Origin: Tubulanus polymorphus
Lineage: Eukaryota; Nemertea; Palaeonemertea; Tubulaniformes; Tubulanidae
Length of the DNA: 64,000 nucleotides
NCBI RefSeq assembly: GCF_964204645.1
Contig: NC_134036.1
Coordinates: 4,080,001-4,144,000 of the forward strand
Direction: 5' to 3'
The position numbers and the translations under genes were made by a program. The notes beneath the pieces are model-generated. The model saw only the letters and a program-made list of their open reading frames with translations, searched no databases and was not told the DNA's origin. Of this stretch, positions 1 through 11,274 are shown piece by piece; within the stretch, counting starts at the first letter, position 1; each line of letters opens with the position of its first letter.

Positions 1-705
1 CAGGTTCGAACTCTTGATTCGGATCCCTGCAACGAACATATAGATGTAAATAAGACTCAAGAGTAGCTAATGATACAGAATCGGCGACGAATTTTTCGAC
101 TCGTCTGTGTGTTGTTCGTAGAGGGTTTCATTTTTTAAACGTCTTATTTTTACCGGGGTGTTGAGAACATGTTGAAAATATGATATCAGCGTTGCGTACA
201 GTACCGAGTCGACGCGTGTGTTTTCGTTACAAAACGATGGGTGTCGGTTATTTTATCGAGCGTAGTTTTAAAAAACCATCATGTAGGAGGGAGAAGAAGG
301 TTTTTTGTTTTCGTTTTACGTTTTCCAGGTGATAGTAACTTGCTCATGATATTCAGCCCAGCCAGTGTAACAGCAGGGTGACAACTGACCGCTGGGGAGT
401 TGTCGGTACATCTGCCAGAGAAGATATTGATTTGGGAACATTGCTCTCTAACGTGGGAAATTTTTTGAAAATTGTCCGGGAATACAGGACTAGTAGGGGC
501 TAAAGTTGTCACCCTGGTATACACCACCAGTTTACCGTTCGCGAGCTTTGATAGTCACAAATATTATTCTCGAAATCAGAATGATTTCTAGTATTCTAGT
601 TCATTTTCGATTAAACTACAGTTTTTTTTCGTCGTCAAATTGTGATGAAAACCACTACGTAAGTAGATACGCCAATATAAACGGGCGTTCGCTTTTTTTT
701 TCCAG
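1..705. other. Upstream flank of FAS1 gene A, no exon recognised
   Basis: The first 705 bases hold no exon that I can support. A sequence close to a tRNA T-arm/B-box (GGTTCGAACTC) occurs at 3-13, resembling the repeat family described at 2350-2870. The missing 5' exons of the FAS1 gene that begins at 706 must lie here or, more likely, before the window. Confidence 0.5.
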
Positions 706-3550
706 ATCGTAAAATGTCAAATTCACAGCACGAATTCGTACAGCGTCGCGAACCTGAAAAGCTTGGTTTCGTCCGGAAACGGTCAACTGCAAACGATGGA
801 TCCGACCGTCAGTCTGAAAGTGGCCCTGACGGACTCGGGCATGGGTACGTAGGACATAAAAGCTGATATAAAAAACAAAATGATCAGGATTTTTATTTGA
901 AATCAGCCTGGCCAAATACTAGGAAAACCTTGTGGGTTTTGATTCATTAGAATCATAGCTATGCTTGAGTAGCTAGCTGGCTAGCTATGTACATAGCCTA
1001 GATCATACACCTTTGATGTCTAGACATAGCTGGTGGCGTACATACTTAATATACACAGGGTCCCTATGACCCTTGATAAACTCATTCAAAACTGCTAGAA
1101 CTCCTTGCATTTGAGCGAAATGCCCAAAACTCCTTCAATTTTGAGAAATTGGCAATTAGATATATTTGTCTAGTTTGCAGGTGTCAACTACACCTGAATT
1201 GGTACAGTTTAGCTAGTTAAAAGGATAAATAAATGCTCATAAACCACTGTATTAACATTAAACTGTACCGATTTAGGAGGAGTCTACAGCAATCGGCGTA
1301 GAAATATGAAATTCCCTGCAATATGAAATTTCTCATTTAAAACTCCCTGAGAAAAATGAACGATCTGTAGCAACCCTGCGTATATCAGTCGCACGCAGTA
1401 CTGGTACATACATACATCATCGATGTTATTACGCTCTGTTACAGGCGTGACGCTGCAGAAAGGAGCCAGTCCACCGGTGTTGGTCAGCACCGGCGACTAC
1501 GGCGTCACGACCGGTTTCGTACACCACACGAACGGATTGTTCTGCGCGGCGAAACACACCATCATGGTCATCCTCGAGTCGCACCAAAACATAAAGTAAG
1601 TGTCGTCGAGATCGGTCCTTCTCATAATTATGGTCTTCACCTGAGATATATCGTTTTTAGATCAGAAATGAACTGTACTGCCAATCTTGGTGATAACCTT
1701 GACACTATATCAATATTATGAGATATATATATATATATATATACACACATACAATCCAGCGACAAAGAAACCAATTCAAGCAATCAAAGATGATACAAAC
1801 TAAAGGAAAATAAACGTAGATTAACTTTAATTCGGTATCATCTTTGATTACTTGAATTAGTTTCTTTGTCTCTGGATTGTATATCTCATAATTTCTGTTG
1901 GAATTCATTATTCCTGAAGATGACTATCAGGAGATAGTCGAAACGTTGAATAATCGACTAGCTTCAGTTACGTTTTCGCACTGTTTCTTCGTTATTATTG
2001 TGGGATTCTCTCGACTTATACTATTATATCATCGTGAATTCAAGAACAAATTGATTCTTGGGCTCAAAAGTAAGACGTACTCAGTTGATCTTACTCGACC
2101 CGTGGTCCTTTATTTTTCTGATTTTTTCTCCGACAGCGTGTTCGTCGGTCTGCTGAAAGCCGTCGGTCTCGACGCGATGTTACAGAACGACACGGCCAGC
2201 ACGTACAACGTGTTCGCGTTGCCGAACGAACGCATCGCCACGCTGAATCAGCAACTAGCCGCGAACCTTAAACTGAGCACGAAAAATCTCGAGACGACGA
2301 AAGAGGTACGTGAGGAGGGACTGTTTGATCGTCTATCAGCTGAACCTGATAGATGACACTGCTGCGTTCCTCCCTTGGCAGGGATTCGGACCAGATCGCA
2401 TGGTGAGACTGCCACATTCCTCCCTAACAGAGATTTGAACCTGATGGCTTGGTAAGACTATCATGCTCCTATCTCACAAGGATTTGATCCTGATGGCATT
2501 GTGAAACTCTCCCTCGTTGGGATTTGAACCTGATGGCGTCGTGAGACTCTGCCACGTTCCTCCCTCGCAGGGATTCGAACCTGATGGCATCGCGAGACTC
2601 TGCCACATTCCTCCCTTGCAGGGATTCGAACCTGATGACATTGCGAGACTATCATGCTCCTCCCTCACAAGGATTTGATCGTGATGGCATCACAAGACCC
2701 TGCCATGATCCTCCCTAGCAGGGATTTGATCCTGATGGCATTGTGAGACTCAGCCACGTTCCTCCCTCGCAGGGATTCGAACCTGATGACATTGCGAGAC
2801 TATGCTCCTCCCTCATCAACCCGATGGCTTGTGATGGCATCGCTAGACTTCTGATCGCTTTTTTTTCGCCGTTGTTTTTTCCAGTATTTGCGCTCGTTCA
2901 TCGTGAAAGGTCCGAAGATCAACCTGGCGTGCAACAATTCGCCGTTCAACGCCGTTAACGGTTATAAGATCACGATTTCGTGTTCGAAAGAATTCGGTAA
3001 GGGTGTTTTTTCGAAGCCGACTCAAATAACCGGCCCGTGTCAAACAATCCGAGCAGTCCTACCGTCAAACTGTCGAACTGCGCGTTAGATCCAATGTCAT
3101 CTGGTGGATCCTCGTTTGCCACAAGGGTTCATCCGTCTATTGCTGCAGTAGACTTACTACACACTAGCAACACCCTCGTCATTAGATTTATTTTAGATAT
3201 TTTTAAAAATTTGTCTTTGCCAATAAATTTTTTCCAGATGGCACATTCGAAATTTGAAATCTTTCCTCGCTTGCCAGCGGGGGATTGTCTTTTCTTCCAT
3301 TCGTACTATACGTATCTGATTCTGTTTTTCAGGCGCTACGATTTATAACTACAACGTGAAGAATACCGCGACGCCGTTCGAACGCCTAAACGACAGCGAC
3401 GCCCCGAACGGTCGAGTGTTCATACTCGCCGGGAGGCTGCCGAAAATCGGCAAGATGACCAGCGCGGCGCGGTCGACGACGCGGGCCACCTCGACGACGA
3501 TCGCAGCTTCGGTCGTTATGATTCTCGCGGCTAAATTCGTGATCAGTTAG
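706..3550 (+). CDS. FAS1 (fasciclin) domain protein A, GPI-type tail, 5' partial
   Basis: Five exons are seen: 706-844, 1445-1595, 2137-2305, 2885-2996 and 3333-3550 (TAG). Intron phases are 1, 2, 0 and 1, and every intron has GT-AG borders. They join into an open frame of 262 residues. The first two exons encode the C-terminal half of one FAS1 domain (NLKSLVSSGNG, then TTGFVHHTNGLF at the usual H2-motif place). Exon 3 starts a second FAS1 domain (FVGLLKAVGLDAML, YNVFALPNERIATL). Exons 4 and 5 finish it, and the protein ends in a hydrophobic stretch (TIAASVVMILAAKF) that looks like a GPI-attachment signal. FAS1 proteins are extracellular adhesion proteins. The N-terminus, signal peptide and first half-domain are missing, so the start is not known. 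The H2 motif lacks the usual VVHxID pattern. The gene is paralogous to the one at 11275-13899. Confidence 0.82.
1715..1946. repeat. Fold-back repeat followed by short stable hairpin (intron of FAS1 gene A)
   Basis: The segments 1715-1796 and 1835-1892 are long imperfect inverted repeats; ATTATGAGATATA pairs with its complement near 1881-1892, and ACAATCCAG and AATCAAAGATGATAC also pair. The left arm carries a (TA)n expansion. Immediately downstream, at 1914-1945, CTGAAGA is followed by a 7-bp perfect stem (GACTATC / GATAGTC) with a 4-nt loop and then GAAAC. The same hairpin motif recurs in the 95-bp array at 6360-7060 and near 20860 and 26060. Confidence 0.75.
2350..2870 (-). repeat. 51-bp minisatellite array with tRNA-like A-box and B-box sequences
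   Basis: About nine to ten units of about 51 bp lie in the intron between FAS1 exons 3 and 4; unit starts near 2519, 2570, 2621, 2670, 2721 and 2772 show the period. On the minus strand the best units carry GGTTCGAATCC, an exact match to the RNA polymerase III B-box consensus GGTTCGANNCC. They also carry TGGCAGAGTC, close to the A-box consensus TGGCNNAGTGG, about 24 nt upstream. That is shorter than the spacing in a real tRNA. Units vary, and several have a mutated B-box. Confidence 0.8.
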
Positions 3551-5190
3551 AGGGATGAAATAGGGATTTCTCGTTTTTTTTTTTAATCGTCGCGCAGTTG
3601 TAAGAACGTTTTATGATGATCGCGCGTGTCGAATATTGCTCGAAAGTCGTTCAGAACCAAAGGACGGTATTCCCCGGGGGTGGGGGGGCAGATCTAGGAA
3701 AATTGGCTGAAGAAAAGAAAATGTATTTTTCGGATAAAGCAGGCATGTTGAAGGCCACTAGCCGGATCCCACCCTCGGTGTTAAAATATTTTTGAAGAAA
3801 TCTGGCTACAAGATGCTAATTCCTAAAGGATGAGCATCAAAATTTTCAAATTATTTCAATTCTTCGAAGACTATAGTTCACAACCGGGGAATCGGATCCC
3901 AAATTTTAGAATCGAACAACTTTCGAGCAACCCTGACACGTGCTGTTAACGCGAAACAACCGCAGTCTCGAGATGCGAGATCGCGCGTACAAACTACAGT
4001 CGAACACGCCCAGATTTCTTTAGTTTAAGTAAGATTTGAATTATGTTAACGTGGTTCCAGGTTGAATGGATCGAATATTTCATCCAAATCAAGTGAGAAA
4101 GCCGGATTGAAAAATGTTAATTCGAAGCGAGTTCTACTGTATAAGGAAGATTCTCGAGTCATTTCTTTAGCGACGCATCTCATTTCAAACAGCTGAAAAC
4201 AAAAGTGATATTTTACGCGCGAAATGTATGCAACTGCAACAACTAACCCGTAGAAGGAATTAGAATTTTTTTTCAAGACAACTGAGATAGAAAACTGCTT
4301 TGTATAGAGGTGCATACATGTATCGTATCTGATTCTTGTTGTATGTCAAAAATGTCGAAAATTACGCTCACCAACTTCAGGTAGAACATGGCTTACATGA
4401 TGCCTTATACATCTTCTAGCGCAACTAAGTGAGTTTTGTGATGGAAACTAGGATGAAGGGGAGATCCGTAAGGTATTTCAAAACTAAATAGAGCTCATAT
4501 CCGTTGTCGTCCGTCAAAAATCATTTAATTGTAAAATTGTGTGAATTATAAATTTTGCGAAGGCATAGTACACGTCTACTGCGCCTGAATCTGGCTGCCG
4601 CGCATCAGCAGTTCAGGGCTGGATCCAGGCTGTAAGAAAGGGGTTCACCTTATAGGGCACTTAATAGTCGTGGCCAAAGGGGGTCCTGCCCCAGAACATT
4701 TTGAAAAAGTTTAGGTACATTTTAATGCAATCTGAGTTCATAGAACTCATTTAACCCTTTCAGTGCTGACTAATTAATACCCTTTAGTGCTGGAGATTTA
4801 AAAAAATTCCACCTTAGTGTGTTAAATAACGGCAATACCACTATAGTGCGTCTACACCGCGGCACGGTGTATCATTAGTTGCTAGTACATTACTATGTTT
4901 GACAGGTGTTTCGTGAGCAGTTCGCTGAAATTCGAAGAAACGTTCAGGACACGAATACACGACAAACGACGTCAAGCTGTCGCCGGCGAAAATCGATTTT
5001 AAATTTCCAATTTCGAGCGATTAATCATCGTTCGAGTATTGTCCGCGTCGATGGCAGCGTCTTGTGACAATAGTGTATCCGTCATCATGAGCGGTGTCTC
5101 TATCTGTTGTCTGTTACATCGACTCCAAGCTGTTGGATTATCGAAGAAAATCATGTATTTGAAATTAGGCTGAAAAACGTCGATACCTCG
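3551..5190. other. Downstream flank of FAS1 gene A, no gene seen
   Basis: This stretch holds the 3' UTR and spacer. There is no long open frame and no recognisable exon on either strand. Short transposon-end-like words (for example CTGGATCCAGG near 4619) are present but too degenerate to define an element. Confidence 0.5.
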
Positions 5191-5194
5191 TTTC

Positions 5195-5800
5195 TCAATT
5201 TTCTGCCGAGCTTAAAAAAATGGTGACCCGGTCGGCTGCCTATCTACCCTGTACATTACTTTTCAGAAAATCATGATCAAGCTATCAATAACAGACCCGA
5301 CAACTATTAGGGGGTGTGTACAGACCAGGGGCGAATCCAGGGGCATGTTGGGACCATGTCGACCAATAAAAAGGGCATATATTGTTAATTTAGGGCCGAA
5401 GGCATATCAGCATAATTTTTGAAATTTTACTATCAATTTAGAGTTTTCTGAGCATCTCTGAGAGGCATTTATAGTCAAGAAACAAAGGTTATATATTTAT
5501 GAAAAATATCTATTGTGTATCTCGGGTGGTTACAACGGCAAATTTTGATACACAGAAAAAATAAAAAGGCAATTCTGACCATGTCGACATGGTCGACTCT
5601 GTCTAAATCCGCCCCTGCAGACAGCAGGTTCGATAGCTGCATAAAGGTCTACTCAGTACATTACTTTTAAAATACCACCATCGGGCAAAACAATAACAGA
5701 CCTAGCAGCTATAAATAAATGAACTGATTACAAATTTTATTGCGGTTTACTCAAATGCCCCGGCCGATTAGGAGAAACAAGGTATCATTCGTTTAGCCTT
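5195..5800. repeat. Dispersed repeat, interrupted copy
   Basis: The parts 5195-5310 and 5640-5800 resemble the more continuous copy at 17600-17800. Shared words include GCCTATCTACCC, GAACTGATTACAAATTTT and CCGATTAGGAGAAAC. The central part of this copy is interrupted by the transposon at 5326-5617. Nothing indicates coding function. Confidence 0.6.
5326..5617. mobile_element. Non-autonomous hAT-like element (MITE), 292 bp
   Basis: The element begins CAGGGGCGAATCCAG and ends with the near-complement CTAAATCCGCCCCTG. This gives about 15-bp terminal inverted repeats with two mismatches. The pentamer CAGAC flanks it directly on both sides (5321-5325 and 5618-5622) as a target-site duplication. 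CAGNGGCG ends are common in hAT-type elements, but those usually make 8-bp duplications, so the superfamily is uncertain. There is no transposase frame. Confidence 0.7.
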
Positions 5801-6210
5801 ACTTAAGACTTTTCAAAAAAGCTCTCAATGAAATAGTAGGCATGTTATACAGCTGTTTTCGCGGAAAGCTAGCGCGATTTCCTAGTAAATTATCCGTCCT
5901 TAACGTTATTAGAAATTGCCAAATCATCGGTGAACTTAAAAGAAAAAACAAAACTTAAAGTTAAAGAAAAGGTAAACCTAAGCATTCCATCCATATCCCG
6001 GGATATTCGTTTTGCTCATTTTGTAGATGGTTCTGTATTGCCAACTTTTCGATACTGATCGAATCAGTTAATCATCGATTTAAAAACGTTATATCCGTGT
6101 TGTGTGACGATAATGTGGTAGAGAATCCCACAATAATAACGAGAAAAATAATATAAGGTCCGGAAATGTTTCCTGGGGCTCTAGTAGTTTGTTCGACGTT
6201 TCGACTATAT

Positions 6211-6344
<134 letters not shown>

Positions 6345-6359
6345 TCATATTCTTGCTTG

Positions 6360-7060
6360 AAGATGACTACATGTACTAGGATATAGTCGAAACTTAGTTC
6401 ATTCAACGTTTCGACTATATTCTAATAGTCATCTTCAGGAATACTGAAGATATATTCCAGAAGATGACTATTGAAATATAGTCGAAACTTAGTTCATTCA
6501 GCGTTTCGACTATATTCTAATAGTCATCTTCAGGAATACCGAAGATGTATTCCAGAAGATGACTATTGAAATATAGTCGAAACTTAGTTCATTCAACGTT
6601 TCGACCATATTCTAATAGTCATCTTCAGGAATACCGAAGATGTATTCCGGAAGATGACTATTGAAATATAGTCGAAACTTAGTTCATTCAACGTTTCGAC
6701 CATATTCTAATAGTCATCTTCAGGAATACTGAAGATGTATTCCAGAAGATGACTGTTGAAATATACTCGAAACTTAGTTCATTCAACGTTTCGACCATAT
6801 TCTAATAGTCATCTTCAGGAATACTGAAGATATATTCCAGAAGATGACTATTGAAATATACTCGAAACTTAGTTCATTCAACGTTTCGACTATATTCTAA
6901 TAGTCATCTTCAGGAATACCGAAGATGTATTCCAGAAGATGACTATTGAAATATAGTCGAAACTTAGTTCATTCAACGTATTGATTATATTCTGATAGTC
7001 GTACAGTACAATACGGTATTCCATATTCCTGAAGATGACTATGATTTCCCGATTAGAATT
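6360..7060. repeat. 95-bp tandem array of hairpin-forming units
   Basis: Six to seven units recur at exactly 95 bp: the ATTCA(A/G)CGTT word starts at 6401, 6496, 6591, 6686, 6781, 6876 and 6971. Each unit contains AATAGTCATCTTC and its complement GAAGATGACTATT, plus a second stem made by GACTAT and ATAGTC followed by GAAAC. The array is therefore self-complementary at several scales. Identity between units is very high, which suggests recent amplification. Confidence 0.92.
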
Positions 7061-8075
7061 TAGTCGTAACGTTGAATGAAGTCGGTAAACTATTTTTCTC
7101 GGTTTTGTGTCAATAGTTAAGAGCGCCCAATTCTGAAACCGATCGCGCCAGTTGTTTAGATTATTATCGGAAAACGTTCCTCCCAAAACTTACGGGTTAT
7201 GATGTAGTTTGTTGAATGTACAAAAAAAACCGTGTTTTGTTAATAATCAAAACCTAGAATATATTTTCCGACCAGCACCGCAGTAGGAGCACAACCTACC
7301 TGCCCCCTCATCATGAGCACTTACAATATTAGGCTATAATTTGGAGTAATCGGGCTGATGTATTGACTTTATTTTCGGTACGTCATTTCAAAGTCACCGG
7401 TATATTACGTATAGGCTGGCTAAATTGTTATCAATCTGTTGCCTGGAGCCGGCACCCTTTCAGGCGCCGGTATTCTTCCAATTTTCGCGATCGCGCCCAA
7501 GCTTCGCAAATGTGAATATTAGAAATTTCATTGGCACATTTTCGAAAAGCGATTGTTTGTCCGTGCTATGCACGTGTCTGGAACAACTTCATTTCAAAAG
7601 GGAAATAAACCGACATTTTCGAAAAGGTCAGAAACATCAGCTATTAGCAATCGGTAAACTTTCGCTTAAGACTTCGCGCTACAATGTTTGGCGGATATCT
7701 GGAAAGTTCTAGGTTCCCGAATGCGGGTTGATACCTACATTAGGGTTGAATAAAGCGGATCGAATTGCGGCGTTCGATTCTAGAATTTGGGGATGAGTTT
7801 TTAGCGAGGTTTCGTCGTTGATGTACGTTGTGTATTGAGATGTTATTTGTTATTCGTGGAGTAGTTTTTGTCGTACATATATTCATTATTTACAAACGCT
7901 TTTCTAGTGGTTCGGGTAAAAGATATTTAGCAAAGGGTCGGCATATAACTAACTACACGCTCGGGTGTAGTCTCGGTGTTTTAATTGATGTAAAAATCAT
8001 CGGCACTCTGTTCGATAGTCGAGAATTCCATAGTTGAGACTGTCATAGTCGAGGGTCCTGAGTCGACAAACTGGA
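7061..8075. other. Spacer, no gene seen
   Basis: No exon or recognised protein is found here on either strand. Short open frames near 7425-7712 and 7828-8037 have no recognisable motif and are treated as chance. Confidence 0.5.
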
Positions 8076-8079
8076 TATG

Positions 8080-8470
8080 AACGCAATATCGAACCTCGAT
8101 CCAGAGTTGAATTGAACCCACGCAACTGTGGAACTCGGGAACCAGGGTCACATTAAATTCGCGAGACTGCGGAACTGGATCCAGAGTCGAACTAAACCCG
8201 CACAACTGAAGATAACTTTTAGCATACCCGTGCAACCGTCGAAGTCAAAGTAAACCCACACAACTGTGTAACTGGTTTCAGAGTTAAAATCAGCCCACAC
8301 AACTGCGGTACTGGATCGAGAGTCAAATTCAGCCCACACAACTGTGGTTCCGTAGCCAGATTAAAACTACACAACTGTGTATCTTCGTCCAGAGTCAGAT
8401 TAAACCCAGATAACTGTGTACCTTGGTCCAGAGTCAAATTAAACCGAGAAAACTGGAACCGGATCCTGAA
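8080..8470. repeat. Degenerate minisatellite, about 39-bp period
   Basis: The words ACACAACTGTG and AGAGTCAAATTAAACCCA repeat imperfectly. The core CAACTG or TAACTG starts near 8261, 8300, 8339, 8372 and 8411, which indicates a period of about 39 bp. Units further left are more diverged. Confidence 0.75.
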
Positions 8471-8548
8471 AAGCTATGGAATTAACCAACTATGGAACAG
8501 GAGTCAAGTGTGTGATATATCTTCTGAACATTCCAAAACGTCTGGGAC

Positions 8549-8671
8549 CAGTTGTTCAAAAGTTGGTTAGAATTAACCAGTGGATAGTTGATGTAGTGAC
8601 AATAAAAAGTTCATTGTTACTATGGTATTTATCCGGCCGTCGTTTATCTTTAACCAACTTTTGAGCAACTG
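8549..8671. mobile_element. Short MITE with 21-bp terminal inverted repeats
   Basis: The left end (8549-8569, CAGTTGTTCAAAAGTTGG...) and the right end (8651-8671, ...CCAACTTTTGAGCAACTG) are inverted repeats with one mismatch. The element is 123 bp long and has no coding capacity. Its target-site duplication is not clear. Confidence 0.7.
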
Positions 8672-8877
8672 AAGCCCCTGGATATTTTCTGAAGACGGTT
8701 TCTGGATATTTTCTGCAGGCGGTTTCTGGTGGCGATGAAACTATTTTGTTTGTGTACGGCGTCGTATGGAAAACCATTTTCTAACTTCGTTGTGTGAATT
8801 TTGCCGTGTTGTCGTCGTCATGTAAACTACGTTACTTATTACATATATTATCTTCCATCATCATCATCATCATCTGC

Positions 8878-8908
<31 letters not shown>

Positions 8909-9870
8909 GATGATATCGCGCGTTTTTTAAAAAGGTTATTTATATTTATTACGAGAACGATTTTTGAAGGAAAAATAGTAACCAAGATCTCCACATATAA
9001 TGTGACGTATACGATATACATTCCGCGATCCGTCGCTGTTCGTATTCCAACCGTCGTCGTTTCCGTCGGTTCACTGCATACATACGCGTAGATTAACTAT
9101 TTCCATGCGGTAGACTCCGCCTTACTCTGCTGCAGCAGCGTCTCGGGACTGTGAATGTTTCGCCGAGTTCAGAATGCGGGGTCGTGCGCAGTTGTGAATC
9201 GAGTCCGAAAGAGTGGCCTCGAGTGAAGTAAAAGTATATAGTCGTACGACTTCGATCTCTCGAACCTAAGCAATCGGTCCCGAGGAAAATAGAAAAGTTT
9301 TTTGAGATGAATGTTTTTTGTTTGAATACAATGCGGAATACCTGAAAGTGGATTAGCCACACACTAACATGGCGAATAGATGATACGATTACATGTTTTT
9401 AATCTTTGAAGTTTTGTGTTAAAACCACCGTGTTTACTGGTAAGCAGGAGTCTACCGTATCGTAAAAGCGGCTTGGCTTCTTTCGTAAAAACCGCAGGTG
9501 CGTTTACTTCACGCATGCTTCGAAATATATCCAATCTTGTTGTGATGTTCTTTATAATGGAACATTCGTATGGATTTAGGAATTATTTAGAAATTATTCC
9601 CCGAATATCTGCACGATATTTTCGCGTTTACGCGTGCCTACTTTTTTCCGTCGATTTAATGTGATCTTCAATATTCGTCCATATTCGTATAGTTAGTATG
9701 CGTCGTTGTTTCTTCTGTCCAGCCATAATAATGTTTAATCGTCGTTTCACCGTTTTACAACAGAGATTGCGCTCATTGCACTGTTATCTATCTGCAGTCT
9801 GGAGGTTGCGCTGCCTCAGACATTGGATATATCATTACCGGTTACCAATTCATCATCGTCCAGGTTTTGA
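8672..9870. other. Spacer with (TA)n at 8883-8908, no supported gene
   Basis: Apart from the TA run, this region has no convincing exon. A hydrophobic open stretch near 9766-9860 (IALIALLSICSLEVALP) looks like a signal peptide. It has no in-frame ATG and no good donor, so it is not called as an exon. Confidence 0.4.
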
Positions 9871-10170
9871 ATGATTGGTTTCTCGCCTTTATTCAAGGCA
9901 ACATTGAAGAAAATGAACTCCAAGCACCAGACATTTTCAGCACACTTTCAAAAACTGATCGTCCACACTTCGCGTGTGTTCAGAACTTCACCCGAGACAT
10001 TTTCAATTGAAAATGAACTACAGACACCAGGCATTAGACATTTTATCAGCACACTTTCAAAAACTGATCGTCCACACTTCGCATGTGTTCGGGACTTCCC
10101 TCAGAGACATTTTGTTTCGAAAATGGGCCTATGAAATATTGAATGTCTGGCGTTCGTAGTTCATTTTTCA
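9871..10170 (+). repeat. Dispersed 109-bp satellite, locus 1
   Basis: Two to three units of a repeat of about 109 bp. Its landmarks are TTTTCAATTGAAAATGAACT (palindromic centre), CACTTTCAAAAACTGATCGT and a CACTTCGCGTGTGTTCAG segment. The same family is found at 12470-12690, 13400-13530, 17130-17290, 23130-23535, 35735-35935, 38170-38385, 39360-39535, 48180-48620 and 56500-56700, in both orientations. Confidence 0.9.
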
Positions 10171-10790
10171 AATTGGTCTAGTTTTGCAATAAATATTTGA
10201 AAAATATCTCGCAAGATTTTGAACGATCAAAAATAAGTATCGAATATCTGGGGAGGGCATGTAGTCCGGGCTGCAGACGATCTACAAGCACCAATATGAA
10301 ACCTTTCAGAACCGTTTATCTGCCATTACAGTTATCATTATCGAGGATTACATTATCATTTATATCATTATATTTATTACACGTACATATTATGTTATCA
10401 TATTATTAATATTATTATTATTATTATTATTATTATTTACATATCAAAGATCGTAAACGGATATGTAGAATCCTTATGCATATTAAATAGATGGATTAAC
10501 AAAAAGATAGATTTGTACATGCATAGTGAATGATAATGATTATAGTTAATTATTATAATTATAATCATTATCGGGATTATTATTAATGTTTGATATATAA
10601 CGATGTGCTCTTTGTTGTGGACTTTTACATTATTTTTGAAAAAAATTGATCTTCATATTAAATCTATAAATATACATACGTGAATACATTCTTATGTATG
10701 ATTATATATCATTCGGATATAAAGCTTGGATTTTTACACGAAAAAGCTTTTCGTTTTGTTATTTCTTTTATTTCTCTGTTTCATTGCGAA
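10171..10790. other. AT-rich spacer with (ATT)n near 10405-10437
   Basis: Very AT-rich sequence with an ATT trinucleotide run and imperfect AT palindromes near 10540-10580. No exon is recognised. Confidence 0.6.
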
Positions 10791-11080
10791 ATGTTGAATC
10801 ACGATTTTACTGAATCGTTGAAGTTATTGAGAATGAGAAGGCCGTCATTAGTAACTACATTAATCACGATTTTACTGAGTCGTTGAAGTTATTGAGAATG
10901 AAAAGGTCGTCGTTAGTAACTAATCATAATTTTACTGAATCGTTGAAATCATTGAGAATGAGAAGGTCGTCGTTAGTAACTAATCATAATTTTGCTGAAT
11001 CGTTGAAGTTATTGAGAATGAGAGGCCGCCATTTTACTGAATCGTCGAAATGATTGAGAACGAGAAGGTCGTTAAGTCTT
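10791..11080 (+). repeat. 60-bp satellite array, forward orientation
   Basis: Four to five units of about 60 bp with the landmarks AATCATAATTTTACTGAATCG, TTGAAGTTATTGAGAATGAG and GGTCGTCGTTAGTAACT. Unit starts at 10862, 10922 and 10982 fix the period. The reverse complement of this repeat forms the array at 15700-16220. Confidence 0.9.
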
Positions 11081-11274
11081 AATATTATGTACATCTTAAA
11101 GTTAATCGAAATTTGTTGAAAAACGCATGCAAATGCACTTTGAAATGATGTATACAAAATGACTCTGCCTATGCATGTTAGAATTGACCTTAACTTGACT
11201 GGAGAGCAGCGCTATCATAATTAAACCTCGCTATCGTTTTAATAATTTGAATGATTATTCCGTGAATTTTATAG

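Noticed and set aside
2350-2870. Real tRNA genes
   Set aside because: The box spacing is too short and there is no acceptor stem or anticodon arm.
6360-7060. Intact hammerhead ribozymes in the 95-bp array
   Set aside because: The core has an extra base after CUGAAGA, many units have CAGAAGA, and no stem III or cleavage site can be drawn. Only a resemblance is reported.
9766-9861. Signal-peptide exon for FAS1 gene B (IALIALLSICSLEVALP)
   Set aside because: There is no in-frame ATG, an upstream in-frame TAA, no good donor at its end, and a phase that does not match the exon at 11275.
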